A stretch of 64,000 bases of DNA. It comes from Haloarcula amylovorans. GTDB taxonomy: Archaea; Halobacteriota; Halobacteria; Halobacteriales; Haloarculaceae. The stretch covers positions 992,001 to 1,056,000 of the forward strand of contig NZ_SRIF01000001.1 of assembly GCF_004681185.1 (NCBI RefSeq), in the 5' to 3' direction. This document shows, in pieces, positions 33,668 through 42,447 of the stretch. The notes beneath the pieces are model-generated. The model was given only the letters and a program-made list of their open reading frames with translations, was not told where the DNA came from and did not search any database. Numbering within the stretch: position 1 is the first letter of the stretch; each line of letters begins with the position of its first letter. The position numbers and the translations under genes are program-made.

Positions 33668-34870
33668 TCAGGCTCGCGTGTCGAACGCCGCCACGACGTC
33701 GTCCGCGACGGCCTCGACGTCCCACGTCGAGACGAACGTCGACATCGCCGTCTTTAGTTCGATGAGCTGTGCGGGACGGACGCCCAGCCCGTGCGTGATC
33801 GAGAGCGGTTGGTCCCGTGAGCGCTGGAACGCCGTCTGCTGGTCCTGTAAGAACGGCGTGAACGCGTCCGTATCGACGTCCGTGCGGGGCGGTATCGACC
33901 CCTTCTTCTGGTTGAACCGCTTCTGCCCGTCGGCGGAGCCGACGTAGCCGAGGAACGTCGAGACGGCTTCGGGATTCTCCGTCTCCGCGGCGGAGACGAC
34001 GGAGTCCATGTTCATCGCGTACAGGCCGTCGGTCCCGGGGAACGGGACGTGGTCCCAGTCGTCTCGATAGCCGAACCCGTCGGCCTCGGCGTACTCACCG
34101 GCCGCCCAGTCGCCCTGATGGAAGAACACCGATTCGCCCCGTGTGAATCGCGCGTTCGCGTCGGTTAGTGACGTGTACAGTTTGTCCTCGGGGGCTGCCT
34201 CGCCGTACTGCTTGACGATGTCCAACGCGTCGGCGATCGCTCGACGGTGTGCGGATGCGGACTCGTCAGTGATGCCGACGTACGTATCGAGACCGTGCTC
34301 ACCGAGCAACACTGTCTCCCACATCTGGAGGACCGTCCACGGGTTCTTCATCGGGAACAACATCCCGAGGCGTCCCGTCTCTTCGCCGATGCGATTGAGT
34401 TCCTCCGCGAGCGCGCGTGGACTGCCGATCTCAGCGGGGTCGATACCGACACTCTCCGCCTCCGAGACGTTGTAAAAGAGGTTGTTGATGCGGTGGATGT
34501 TGATCGGAACGGCGCGATAGGTCCCCTCGAAGCGTGCGGCCTCCTTCGGGCCGTCGAGGTAGTGCCGCTCCATCGTACCCGCTTCCCAGACCGCCGAGAC
34601 GTCACCGAGGACGCTAGCGTCGTCGTAGGGTTTGAGGTTCTTGCCGGGCCACTCGATCCACACGTCCGGCGGCTTCTCCTTGAGGATGCGACTCTTGACT
34701 TCCAGACTGAGGTTCTCGTCGGTGACATCGCCGAGAGACACGTCAGGATGCCGCTGTTCGAACCCGTCGAGGAGCGCTTCGAGTGCCGCACCGCCGTCGC
34801 CACCGACCAGCCGATGAAGCAACTCGACACCGCTTCCCGCCCCACCACGGGCCGACGAAGAGCGTGACAT
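33668..34870 (-). CDS. Sugar-binding-protein homologue without export signal
   Basis: A 400-residue protein homologous to the glucose-type ABC binding protein encoded at 55379: both share INIHRINNLFYNVS-like, HQGDWAAG, KGxIPPR and HGLxxxPA motifs. Unlike that protein it has no twin-arginine leader, hydrophobic helix or lipobox. The mature-fold start VELLHRLVGGDGG follows only ~14 polar residues, and an in-frame TAA lies 9 codons upstream of the ATG, so no leader has been missed. It should therefore be cytoplasmic, or retained by a partner. No permease or ATPase gene is near. It is divergent from a chemotaxis transducer 104 bases away, which suggests an internal sugar-sensing role. Confidence 0.82.
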   Translation of the reverse strand: MSRSSSARGGAGSGVELLHRLVGGDGGAALEALLDGFEQRHPDVSLGDVTDENLSLEVKSRILKEKPPDVWIEWPGKNLKPYDDASVLGDVSAVWEAGTMERHYLDGPKEAARFEGTYRAVPINIHRINNLFYNVSEAESVGIDPAEIGSPRALAEELNRIGEETGRLGMLFPMKNPWTVLQMWETVLLGEHGLDTYVGITDESASAHRRAIADALDIVKQYGEAAPEDKLYTSLTDANARFTRGESVFFHQGDWAAGEYAEADGFGYRDDWDHVPFPGTDGLYAMNMDSVVSAAETENPEAVSTFLGYVGSADGQKRFNQKKGSIPPRTDVDTDAFTPFLQDQQTAFQRSRDQPLSITHGLGVRPAQLIELKTAMSTFVSTWDVEAVADDVVAAFDTRA

Positions 34871-34944
34871 ACCGACACTCTCTCCACTGTGCCGTTAAGA
34901 AACTATCCCGCCCGTTCTCAGACATGATTATCTGGGCATGGTGA

Positions 34945-34953
34945 TTTATATAA
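34945..34953 (+). promoter_or_regulatory. TATA-like element of the transducer gene
   Basis: TTTATATAA is centred 26 bases before the ATG at 34975, supporting a leaderless transcript from that start. The divergent binding-protein gene has TTTCTTAAC about 28-36 bases before its own ATG in the same 104-base gap. Confidence 0.65.
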
Positions 34954-34974
34954 CCCATCTCGAAATGGAATCGT

Positions 34975-36465
34975 ATGAACGAGGCAGTGAGTAAACGGAT
35001 ATCAGGGGCGATACTGGGGCAGTTCCTCCATGCTCTGTATCAGGTGGGCGTCGTGGGCTTCGCTCCGTCGGGATTGGTACCGATTCTCTCGGGGGCGGGG
35101 TTCGTCGTCGCGGTGGCAGGTGCCCTCTACTCCGTCCGTCATCTCCGACAGACAGTGACGGAAGGGGAGACCAAACGAGCGGCGCTCGAAGCGGAAACTG
35201 ACCGACTGACCGACGAGCTCGAATCGGTCCGAGCGACGCGAGACGCACTCGTCGCAGATGTCGCGATAGCGCGAACCGAACTTGCCGAGCTGTCTGGGGC
35301 CACTCCGTCGTGGCCGGAGCAACCGACTGCGACGACGGACGGCGGCGTCGTGACGGCGGATGACCTCTCGGCGGAGCAGTTCTCGGAGTACCTTACCGAC
35401 TGCTGTACGACGCTTGACGCAGCAGGGGAGGGTGACCTCGGACGGCGGATGAGCGAGGAGACGCCATCGGCCTCGATCAACGAACTCGCCGCGGAGTTCA
35501 ACGAGATGGCGACTGCGTTCGAACAGACCATCGAAACCGCCAGCGAGTTCTCCGACGACGTTGCTGGGTCCTCCGAACAGGTGACTGCAGCAACTCAAGC
35601 TGTCAAGGAGGCCTCGGAGAGCGTCGCCGGGACCGTCCAGGGAATCGCCGACGTCTTCCACGAACAGCACCAGCAGATTTCGACCATCAGCAGCGAGATG
35701 TCCGAGATGTCAGCGACCATCGAGGAGATTGCGGCCTCCTCGAACGAGGTCACGGATATGGCCGACAAGACCGAGCGCCGGACGGTCGAGGGTATCGAGG
35801 CCGGACAGGAGGCACACGAGACGATGGCGACGACGGTCGACCGGACCGACGACGTGGTCGAGACGGTCCAGACGCTGAACGACCAGATGGCGGAAGTCGG
35901 GCAGATCGTCGACCTCATCGACAACATCGCCGAACAGACCAACATCCTCGCGCTCAACGCCTCCATCGAGGCGGCACACGCCTCTTCGGGTGCGGAGAAC
36001 AACGGCTTCGGCGTCGTCGCCGACGAGGTAAAGACCCTCGCCGAGGAGACCAAGGGCGCGACCAACCAGATCGAGGACCTCATCGAGGACATCCAGGACC
36101 AGACCGACGACGCCGTCGAGGAGATAACGGAGATGCAAGACTCCGTCGAGGACGGGCAGGAAGCGGTCGACGAGGGACTCGAAGCGCTGGAATCCATCAT
36201 GGAACACGTCCAGCGGACCAGTTCCGGCGTCAGAGAGATTAGCAACGCCACCGACGACCAAGCGGCCAGTAGCGAGGAAGTCGCTTCCATCGCCGACGAC
36301 GTGGCTGAGACCTCCCGCAAGAACGTCGAGGAAGCCGAACACGTCGCCGCCATCGCCGAAGAGCAGAACCTCGCGCTGGGCGAGATGTACGTCAACGTGC
36401 GGATGCTGACCATGCGCGCGAAGCAACTCACGACGCTGTTCGAGCGATACGAGACCGACGACTGA
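34975..36465 (+). CDS. Chemotaxis transducer lacking an external sensor domain
   Basis: A 496-residue methyl-accepting transducer. Two closely spaced hydrophobic helices (about residues 11-30 and 34-55) leave almost nothing outside the membrane. They are followed by a coiled coil (about 58-105), a HAMP-like segment GEGDLGRRMSEETPSASINE, and the signalling domain with the hairpin tip DLIDNIAEQTNILALNASIE and GFGVVADEVKTLAEETKG. It should relay to CheA/CheW but must get its signal from the membrane, the cytoplasm, or a partner. The divergent neighbour is a leaderless sugar-binding homologue, a plausible cytoplasmic ligand carrier. The family resemblance is certain; the partnership is inferred. 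Confidence 0.9.
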   Translation: MNEAVSKRISGAILGQFLHALYQVGVVGFAPSGLVPILSGAGFVVAVAGALYSVRHLRQTVTEGETKRAALEAETDRLTDELESVRATRDALVADVAIARTELAELSGATPSWPEQPTATTDGGVVTADDLSAEQFSEYLTDCCTTLDAAGEGDLGRRMSEETPSASINELAAEFNEMATAFEQTIETASEFSDDVAGSSEQVTAATQAVKEASESVAGTVQGIADVFHEQHQQISTISSEMSEMSATIEEIAASSNEVTDMADKTERRTVEGIEAGQEAHETMATTVDRTDDVVETVQTLNDQMAEVGQIVDLIDNIAEQTNILALNASIEAAHASSGAENNGFGVVADEVKTLAEETKGATNQIEDLIEDIQDQTDDAVEEITEMQDSVEDGQEAVDEGLEALESIMEHVQRTSSGVREISNATDDQAASSEEVASIADDVAETSRKNVEEAEHVAAIAEEQNLALGEMYVNVRMLTMRAKQLTTLFERYETDD

Positions 36466-36510
36466 GAGCGTCTTCCGCCGCCTGAAGCACTTTGCTGCCG
36501 CGTCATCTCC

Positions 36511-36539
36511 TAATTAGCATCATAGGAATGCTTAATTAT
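36511..36539. promoter_or_regulatory. AT-rich imperfect palindrome before AIM24-like gene
   Basis: TAATTAGCAT (36511-36520) and ATGCTTAATTA (36529-36539) are inverted copies that differ by one inserted base. CTTAATTA in the right arm is also a candidate TATA element for the gene at 36581. A dimeric regulator or two overlapping promoters could explain it. Confidence 0.4.
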
Positions 36540-36580
36540 GTCCGAGTGGTATCGGGTATTTGAGGTAGCGGGGTACACAC

Positions 36581-37297
36581 ATGGATTTCGAATTCAGACA
36601 GCAACCAGCGTACACGCTCGTGAAGGTAACACTCGAAAGCGGGGACTCGATACAGGCCGAACCGGGAGCGATGGTCTCGATGTCGGACAACGTCGCCATC
36701 GCCACGTCGAAGAGCAACGACGGCATTCTCAGTTCGGCGAAGTCGATACTCGGCGGCGAGTCGCTCGTCGCGAACACGTTCACCGCAGAAGATGGACAGG
36801 GCGAAGTGACGCTCGCACCGCCGACGCCCGGTGATGTCCATCACCACGAAATCGACGGCGATACGCTATACGCCGTCGACGGGTCCTATCTGGCGTCCTC
36901 ACCAGAAGTGCAGATAGAGGCCGAATTCGGCGGCCTGAAGTCGATGCTCTCGGGTGTCGGCGTCACGCCGCTAGCGCTGAAAGGGAGCGGCCACGTTTTC
37001 GTCGAGGCATTCGGCGGACTGGAGACCATCGAATTAGCCGAGGGGGAACACTACACCATCGACAACGACCACGTCGTCGCGTGGGAGGGAACCACCGACT
37101 TCGACGCCCGTCGTATCGGCGGCCTGAAGTCGACGCTTCTGAGCGGCGAAGGCATCGTCATGGACTTCACCGGGCCGGGGACGGTCTGGTATCAGACTCG
37201 CGGGATGGACGCCTTCACCTCGGCTATCGCCGCCGACATCGCCTCCGGCGGCCGGGACGACAACGACGACGGCATCGGCGTCGAAGACCTCTTCTGA
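36581..37297 (+). CDS. AIM24/TIGR00266-family protein
   Basis: A 238-residue beta-rich protein of the AIM24 family. Family hallmarks are the AEPGAMVSMSDNV start region, LKGSGHVFVEAFGG in the middle and GLKSTLLSGEGIVMDFTGPG near the C-terminus. These occur widely in bacteria and archaea with no settled biochemical function; the mitochondrial homologue affects inner-membrane organisation. It has no signal peptide and ends in an acidic tail. It stands alone between the transducer and the sugar operon, so context gives no role. Confidence 0.85.
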   Translation: MDFEFRQQPAYTLVKVTLESGDSIQAEPGAMVSMSDNVAIATSKSNDGILSSAKSILGGESLVANTFTAEDGQGEVTLAPPTPGDVHHHEIDGDTLYAVDGSYLASSPEVQIEAEFGGLKSMLSGVGVTPLALKGSGHVFVEAFGGLETIELAEGEHYTIDNDHVVAWEGTTDFDARRIGGLKSTLLSGEGIVMDFTGPGTVWYQTRGMDAFTSAIAADIASGGRDDNDDGIGVEDLF

Positions 37298-37377
37298 ACG
37301 GCGAAGGCCGGGCGATTCCGGCCGACGACACACCGACCGAGTTCTCGATCACGTCTTCGCTGGCCGAGGCGGCAAGG

Positions 37378-37385
37378 ATTTATTA
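37378..37385 (+). promoter_or_regulatory. TATA-like element of the isomerase-led operon
   Basis: ATTTATTA is centred about 28 bases before the ATG at 37409 and is the reason for preferring that start over an in-frame codon at 37400. Confidence 0.6.
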
Positions 37386-37408
37386 CCCTCATTTTCGCAG
37401 TGTCTTCC

Positions 37409-38377
37409 ATGCAAGTCGGTGTCCTGACTGTGCCACTCGGCGACCAGTCACTCGAAGACGCGCTCTCGTATCTGGACGGTATCGGCGTCGATGCGGTTGA
37501 ACTCGGCTGTGGCGGGTTCACTGGCGACGACCACCTCCCCCGCGAGGAGTATCTAGACGACGTGGACGCGCAAGCGGACCTCCGGGAATCGCTAGACGAA
37601 CACGAGATAGAGGTGAGCGCGCTGGCGACGCACAACAATCCGCTCCACCCCGACGACGATCGGGCGAGCGAGGCCGACACAGAATTGCGGGAGGCTATCG
37701 AACTGGCCGACCAACTCGACGTCGACGCGGTCACGACTTTCTCGGGACTGCCTGCCGGTGGCCCGAACGACGAGGTCCCCAACTGGATCACCGCGCCGTG
37801 GCCGACCGAACACGCCGACGCCCACGACTACCAGTGGGAGGTGGCCACGGAGTACTGGTCAGACGTCGCCGACCACGCCGCCGACCACGATGTCGATGTT
37901 GCCATCGAGATGCACCCTAACATGCTCGTCTACGAGCCACACGGCATGCTGAAACTCCGCGAGGCCACCAACGAGTACATCGGCGCAAACTTCGATCCCT
38001 CGCATCTGTACTGGCAGGGCATCGACGTGACCGCCGCGATCCGACTGCTCGGCGAAGAAGACGCCATCCACCACTTCCACGCCAAAGATACCAAAGTCTA
38101 CGAGGAGAACGCCCGCGAGAAAGGGGTATTGGACACGACCGGATATACGGAGGAGGCCGACCGCTCGTGGCTGTTCCGCTCCATCGGCTACGGTCACGGC
38201 GAGGCCCACTGGAAGGACGTCGTCTCGACTCTGCGGATGGTCGGCTACGACGGCACCCTCTCTATCGAACACGAGGACTCGCTGACCAGCGGCCGCGAGG
38301 GACTGGAGAAGGCCGTCGACGTCCTCTCGCGGGCCGTCTTCGAAACCACGCCCGGTGACGCCTACTGGGCCGAATAG
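37409..38377 (+). CDS. Sugar phosphate isomerase/epimerase-like TIM-barrel protein
   Basis: A 322-residue xylose-isomerase-like TIM barrel. Likely metal ligands are Glu in VAIEMHPN, Asp in GANFDPSHLYW, His in HHFHAKDTK and Glu in LSIEHED, the usual E-D-H-E set. It probably isomerises or epimerises a sugar or keto-sugar in the cytoplasm. The next gene, 27 bases on, is a Gfo/Idh dehydrogenase; this pairing is seen in inositol-type and 3-keto-sugar pathways. Substrate cannot be assigned. Confidence 0.82.
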   Translation: MQVGVLTVPLGDQSLEDALSYLDGIGVDAVELGCGGFTGDDHLPREEYLDDVDAQADLRESLDEHEIEVSALATHNNPLHPDDDRASEADTELREAIELADQLDVDAVTTFSGLPAGGPNDEVPNWITAPWPTEHADAHDYQWEVATEYWSDVADHAADHDVDVAIEMHPNMLVYEPHGMLKLREATNEYIGANFDPSHLYWQGIDVTAAIRLLGEEDAIHHFHAKDTKVYEENAREKGVLDTTGYTEEADRSWLFRSIGYGHGEAHWKDVVSTLRMVGYDGTLSIEHEDSLTSGREGLEKAVDVLSRAVFETTPGDAYWAE

Positions 38378-38404
38378 CGCTCCGACGAAACTATCTACAC
38401 ATCA

Positions 38405-39514
38405 ATGACGACAGAACCACTCGACATCGGCGTACTGGGGTATCGCTTCATGGGTAAGGCCCACGCGAACGCGTTCGCGCGCCTACCCATGTTCTTCGAG
38501 GACGCGCCCGAACTCAACCGCGAAGTCATCGTCGGCCGCGACGAGGAAGCGCTCGCCGAGGCGGCCGACAGTCTCGGCTTCGCACGGACGGCGACCGACT
38601 GGCGCGACGTGGTCGGCGAGGTGGACGTCTTCTATAACCTCGGGCCGAACCACGTCCACGCCGAGCCCTCCATCGCAGCGCTGGAAGCCGGGACACCCGT
38701 CTTCTGTGAGAAGCCGCTAGCGCCGACGCTCGACGAGGCCGAGGCGATGACCGACGCCGCGGACAGCGCGGGCGTACCAGCGGGCATCGCCTTCAACTAC
38801 CGATTCATCCCGGCCATTCAGTACGCGAAGCGGCTCATCGAGAACGGCGAACTCGGCGAGATTCGACACTTCCGCGGGCGGTATCTGCAGGACTGGCTGA
38901 CCGACCCCCAGGCCCCGTGGTCGTGGCGCAACGACGAGGAGCTGGCCGGCAGTGGCGCGCTCGGCGACCTGGGTGCGCACACCATCGACCTCGCGCGGTT
39001 CCTCATCGGCGACATCGCGGAGTTGAGCGGGCAGTTGCGGACGTTCGTGGACGAACGGCCCGTCGAGGGCGAAGACGAGACGCGGCCGGTCACGGTGGAC
39101 GACGCCTACTCGGCGCAGGTGGCCTTCGAGAACGGCGTGATGGGTACCCTGGAAGCCACCCGGATGGCCAACGGGAACAAGAACAACCACACCATCGAGA
39201 TCGAGGGGACGAGAGGAAGCCTGCGATTCTCGCTCGAACGGTTGAACGAACTCGAACTGCTTCGGGAGAGCGGGCGGGGCTATGAGACGATTCTGATGAC
39301 CGACCCCGACGACCCGTATCTCGACCACTGGTGGCCGCCGGGCCACATCATCGGGTGGGAACACACGTTCGTCCACGAGAACTACGAGTTCCTCTCGGCG
39401 GTGGCCGACGGCGGTGCGTACGAACCGAGTTTTGCCGACGGGCTGGCCGTCCAGCGAGTGCTCGACGCCGTCGAACGCAGCGACGACGGCCGCGAGTGGG
39501 TAGGCGTCGAGTAA
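38405..39514 (+). CDS. Gfo/Idh/MocA-family dehydrogenase
   Basis: A 369-residue NAD(P)-dependent oxidoreductase. The N-terminal Rossmann segment begins IGVLGYRFMGKAHANAF, where Tyr-Arg replaces part of the usual glycine motif. The catalytic Lys is in FCEKPLAPTLDE (about residue 103) and the C-terminal domain has LGDLGAHTIDLARFLIG with the active His and Asp. It should oxidise or reduce a sugar or polyol. It is in an operon with the TIM-barrel isomerase. A second member is encoded at 52873, in the transporter cluster. Confidence 0.9.
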   Translation: MTTEPLDIGVLGYRFMGKAHANAFARLPMFFEDAPELNREVIVGRDEEALAEAADSLGFARTATDWRDVVGEVDVFYNLGPNHVHAEPSIAALEAGTPVFCEKPLAPTLDEAEAMTDAADSAGVPAGIAFNYRFIPAIQYAKRLIENGELGEIRHFRGRYLQDWLTDPQAPWSWRNDEELAGSGALGDLGAHTIDLARFLIGDIAELSGQLRTFVDERPVEGEDETRPVTVDDAYSAQVAFENGVMGTLEATRMANGNKNNHTIEIEGTRGSLRFSLERLNELELLRESGRGYETILMTDPDDPYLDHWWPPGHIIGWEHTFVHENYEFLSAVADGGAYEPSFADGLAVQRVLDAVERSDDGREWVGVE

Positions 39515-39579
39515 CGGGCCACCGACGAGCGGCGACGCCAGCCGATTGGCTTTTCACCCGGCTCCCCGGTTGAGACGGT

Positions 39580-40662
39580 ATGTCACTGTTCAACCGTCTC
39601 GATACGCATCTGGCCGAGAACGACCTGCAGGCGGTGTGGTTCGCGGAGCCGAACGGGTTCGCGTGGCTGACCGGCGGCGGCGACAGCGTCGTCGACCGAG
39701 AAGGCGATGTCGGCGTCGCGGCGGCGGGCTACGACGGCGACGGCGTGACCGTCGTGACGAACAACATCGAGGCGCGTCGGCTCCGGGATGAGGAGCTCGA
39801 CGAAGAAGTCACGGTCGAGACATTCGAGTGGTACGAGACGTCGTTGGCCGAGGCGGTGGTTTCTGTGAGCCCGACGCCAGCCGCTGCCGACTTCGATGTC
39901 GCAGGGTTTTCGTCCGTCGATGCGAGCGAACTCCGCCAACCGCTGACTGACCGGCAAATCGAGCAGTACCGCGACCTGAGCGCCGACGCAGCTGCAGCCA
40001 TCGAGTCCGTGGCACGGGGAGCGAGCGCGGACGACACCGAACGCGCCGTCGCCGCCGAGTTGCGTCACGAACTATCGGCCCGCGGCGTCGAGTCACCGGT
40101 GGCGTTAGTCGGGAGCGCCGCGCGCGCTCAGCAATATAGGCACTACACGCCGAAAGACGAACGGCTCGGCGAGTACGCGCTGCTGTCGGTGACCGCTCAG
40201 CGCGACGGCTTACACACTAGTTGTACGCGGACGGTGGCGTTCGACCCGCCCGAGTGGCTCGAAGAGCGGACGCGGAAGGCGATTCGCGTGGAGACGACGG
40301 CGCTCGCGGCGACCCAAGCTGTCGCCGAGGAAGGCGGAACGGCCGCCGACGTGTTCGCAGCGATTCAGGACGCGTACGACAGCGTCGGGTGGGACGGCGA
40401 GTGGCGCAACCACCATCAGGGCGGCGCGGCCGGGTTCGCTGGCCGCGAGTGGATTGCGACGCCGGACAACGATGCGCCCGTGGTGGCGCCACAGGGGTAC
40501 GCCTATAATCCGACGATACAGGGGGCGAAGAGCGAAGATACTCACCTTGTCACGGCAGACGGCGTCGAGACGCTGTCAGAGACGGGTCACTGGCCGACTG
40601 TCGACGTGTCGGCCGTCGGCTACGACGTAGAATTCGCTCGCCACGACGTGCTCCAGCGATAA
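39580..40662 (+). CDS. M24 (pita-bread) family protein, metal site apparently lost
   Basis: A 360-residue protein with the two-domain layout of prolidase/Xaa-Pro aminopeptidase: an N-terminal creatinase-like domain (MSLFNRLDTHLAENDLQAVW start) and a C-terminal pita-bread fold. The metal-binding strands appear degenerate: LLSVTAQRDGLHTSCTRTV aligns with a stretch that normally carries two metal-binding Asp residues. HHQGGAAGFAGREW replaces the HGxGHxxG histidine motif, while KSEDTHLV keeps one Glu. It is probably not a metallopeptidase; metal-free relatives such as creatinase act on other C-N bonds. It follows the Gfo/Idh gene by 65 bases, with a possible promoter at 39548-39557. Confidence 0.72.
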   Translation: MSLFNRLDTHLAENDLQAVWFAEPNGFAWLTGGGDSVVDREGDVGVAAAGYDGDGVTVVTNNIEARRLRDEELDEEVTVETFEWYETSLAEAVVSVSPTPAAADFDVAGFSSVDASELRQPLTDRQIEQYRDLSADAAAAIESVARGASADDTERAVAAELRHELSARGVESPVALVGSAARAQQYRHYTPKDERLGEYALLSVTAQRDGLHTSCTRTVAFDPPEWLEERTRKAIRVETTALAATQAVAEEGGTAADVFAAIQDAYDSVGWDGEWRNHHQGGAAGFAGREWIATPDNDAPVVAPQGYAYNPTIQGAKSEDTHLVTADGVETLSETGHWPTVDVSAVGYDVEFARHDVLQR

Positions 40663-40690
40663 GTCACTCGCTCGTCTCACTATATCGTTT

Positions 40691-40727
40691 ACAACACCCG
40701 TTGTTAGGGAAGCCATAGATTTAAGTA
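40691..40727 (+). promoter_or_regulatory. Palindromic operator and TATA before alpha-glucosidase genes
   Basis: ACAAC-ACCC-GTTGT occupies 40691-40704 and the TATA-like TTTAAGTA starts 29 bases after its first base, at 40720. The ATG follows at 40751. The same palindrome, spacing and TATA occur before the binding-protein gene at 47834, which implies a shared regulator acting from just upstream of the core promoter. Confidence 0.65.
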
Positions 40728-40750
40728 AGGGATTAAACTAGCCACAGTGT

Positions 40751-42415
40751 ATGGACCAAGAGCGCACCTGGTGGAAGGAGGCGGTGGTCTACCAGATCTA
40801 TCCCCGGAGCTTCGACGACAGCGACGGCGACGGCGTTGGTGACCTACAGGGTGTCATCGACAGACTCGACCACGTCGAGTCGTTGGGCGCGGACGTCATT
40901 TGGCTCAATCCTGTCTACGAGTCGCCGCAGGCAGACAACGGCTACGACATCAGCGACTACCGGGCCATCCACGAGGAGTACGGGACCATGGACGACTGGG
41001 AGGAACTCCTCGCGGAAGTCCACGACCGCGATATGCGCCTCATCATGGACCTCGTCGTCAACCACACCTCGACCGACCACGAGTGGTTCCGGAAGTCCCG
41101 ACGGGACGAGGACGGCTACCGCGAGTACTACTACTGGCACGAGGGCGAGGAGGCGCTGAACAACTGGAAGAGCGGGTTCGGCGGTTCGGCGTGGGAGCAC
41201 GACGAGGAGGCCGGGATGCAGTATCTACATCTCTTCGATAAGACGCAGGCCGACCTCGACTGGGACAACACCGACGTGCGCGAAGACGTCTACGACATGA
41301 TGAACTGGTGGCTGGAGAAGGGGATCGACGGCTTCCGGATGGACGTCATCAACCTCGTCTCCAAGCCCGAGGGCCTGCCGGACGGCGACCCCGCACAGGA
41401 CTGGACCGGTATCGAACACTTCGCCAACGGGCCAAACGCGCAGGCGTACTTAGAGGAGATGGCCGAGCGGACCTACGACGAGTACGATACGATGACCGTC
41501 GGCGAGTGCGTCGATGTCGACGTGGAGACGGCGAGCGACTACGTCTCCGAAGAGGGACCGATGGACATGCTGTTTCACTTCGAGCACATGTTCGTCGATA
41601 TGGGCGACCGCTGGCTCTCGCCCGCCGAGTGGGACCTGCCCGATCTGAAAGCGATCATGTCCCACTGGCAGACCGAACTTGACGGCTGGAACTCGCTGTA
41701 TCTCACGAATCACGACCAGCCGCGCATCGTCTCCCGGTTCGCCGACGACGGCGAGTACCGACGGAAGTCGGGCAAACTGCTGGCGACGCTCCTCTTTACG
41801 CTCTCCGGGACCCCCTACGTCTATCAGGGCCAGGAAATCGGCATGACCAACTACCCGTGGTCGAGCCTCGACGAGCTCGACGACCTCCAGTCCATCGGCA
41901 AGGTCGAAGAAGCCATGGAAGCCGGCGAAATCGACGCGTTCGAGGAGGTTCAGGAGATCGTCCGCGCTCGGTCCCGCGACAACGCCCGCACGCCGATGCA
42001 GTGGGATGATTCGGAGCACGCCGGCTTCACCGAGGGCGACCCGTGGCTGGCGGTCAATCCCGACTACGAGGAGGTAAACGTCGCCGCGGCAGAGCGCGAC
42101 GAGGACTCTATCCTGCAGTACTACCGAACCCTCGTCGATGTCCGAGACGAAAACGACGTGCTCGTCTACGGCGATTATCAGCTTCTGATACCGGACCACG
42201 AAGAACTATGGGCCTACCGTCGAACACTCACGACGGACGACGGCACCGACGAGGTGCTCGTCGTCTTGAACTTCGACGACACCGAGACGGTGGCGACGCT
42301 CGACGACGCGGAGCGAGCGGGCGATATCGTCATCACTAACTACGACGAGGCTCCGATAACCGACGGCGTTCTGACGCTCCGACCGTACGAGGCGCGCGTC
42401 TACGAACTGGAGTGA
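40751..42415 (+). CDS. GH13 alpha-glucosidase (oligo-1,6-glucosidase type), first copy
   Basis: A 554-residue GH13 enzyme without signal peptide, so cytoplasmic. It opens WWKEAVVYQIYPRSFDDSDG. The nucleophile Asp is in GFRMDVINLVS, the acid/base Glu in MTVGECVDVD, and the transition-state Asp in TNHDQPRIVSRF. It should release glucose from imported small alpha-glucosides (maltose, isomaltose or similar). A second, clearly related enzyme starts 25 bases after its stop. Its promoter carries the ACAAC-N4-GTTGT palindrome shared with the sugar transporter genes, so it is likely induced along with uptake. Confidence 0.93.
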   Translation: MDQERTWWKEAVVYQIYPRSFDDSDGDGVGDLQGVIDRLDHVESLGADVIWLNPVYESPQADNGYDISDYRAIHEEYGTMDDWEELLAEVHDRDMRLIMDLVVNHTSTDHEWFRKSRRDEDGYREYYYWHEGEEALNNWKSGFGGSAWEHDEEAGMQYLHLFDKTQADLDWDNTDVREDVYDMMNWWLEKGIDGFRMDVINLVSKPEGLPDGDPAQDWTGIEHFANGPNAQAYLEEMAERTYDEYDTMTVGECVDVDVETASDYVSEEGPMDMLFHFEHMFVDMGDRWLSPAEWDLPDLKAIMSHWQTELDGWNSLYLTNHDQPRIVSRFADDGEYRRKSGKLLATLLFTLSGTPYVYQGQEIGMTNYPWSSLDELDDLQSIGKVEEAMEAGEIDAFEEVQEIVRARSRDNARTPMQWDDSEHAGFTEGDPWLAVNPDYEEVNVAAAERDEDSILQYYRTLVDVRDENDVLVYGDYQLLIPDHEELWAYRRTLTTDDGTDEVLVVLNFDDTETVATLDDAERAGDIVITNYDEAPITDGVLTLRPYEARVYELE

Positions 42416-42447
42416 GACAGATGACAATGGAGGGAGACAGATGACAA
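42414..42447 (+). repeat. 14-base direct repeat at junction of tandem glucosidase genes
   Basis: GAGACAGATGACAA occurs at 42414-42427 and again at 42434-42447. The first copy overlaps the stop codon of the first glucosidase and includes a spare ATG (42421); the second includes the start of the second glucosidase. It looks like a duplicated start region. Confidence 0.6.
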
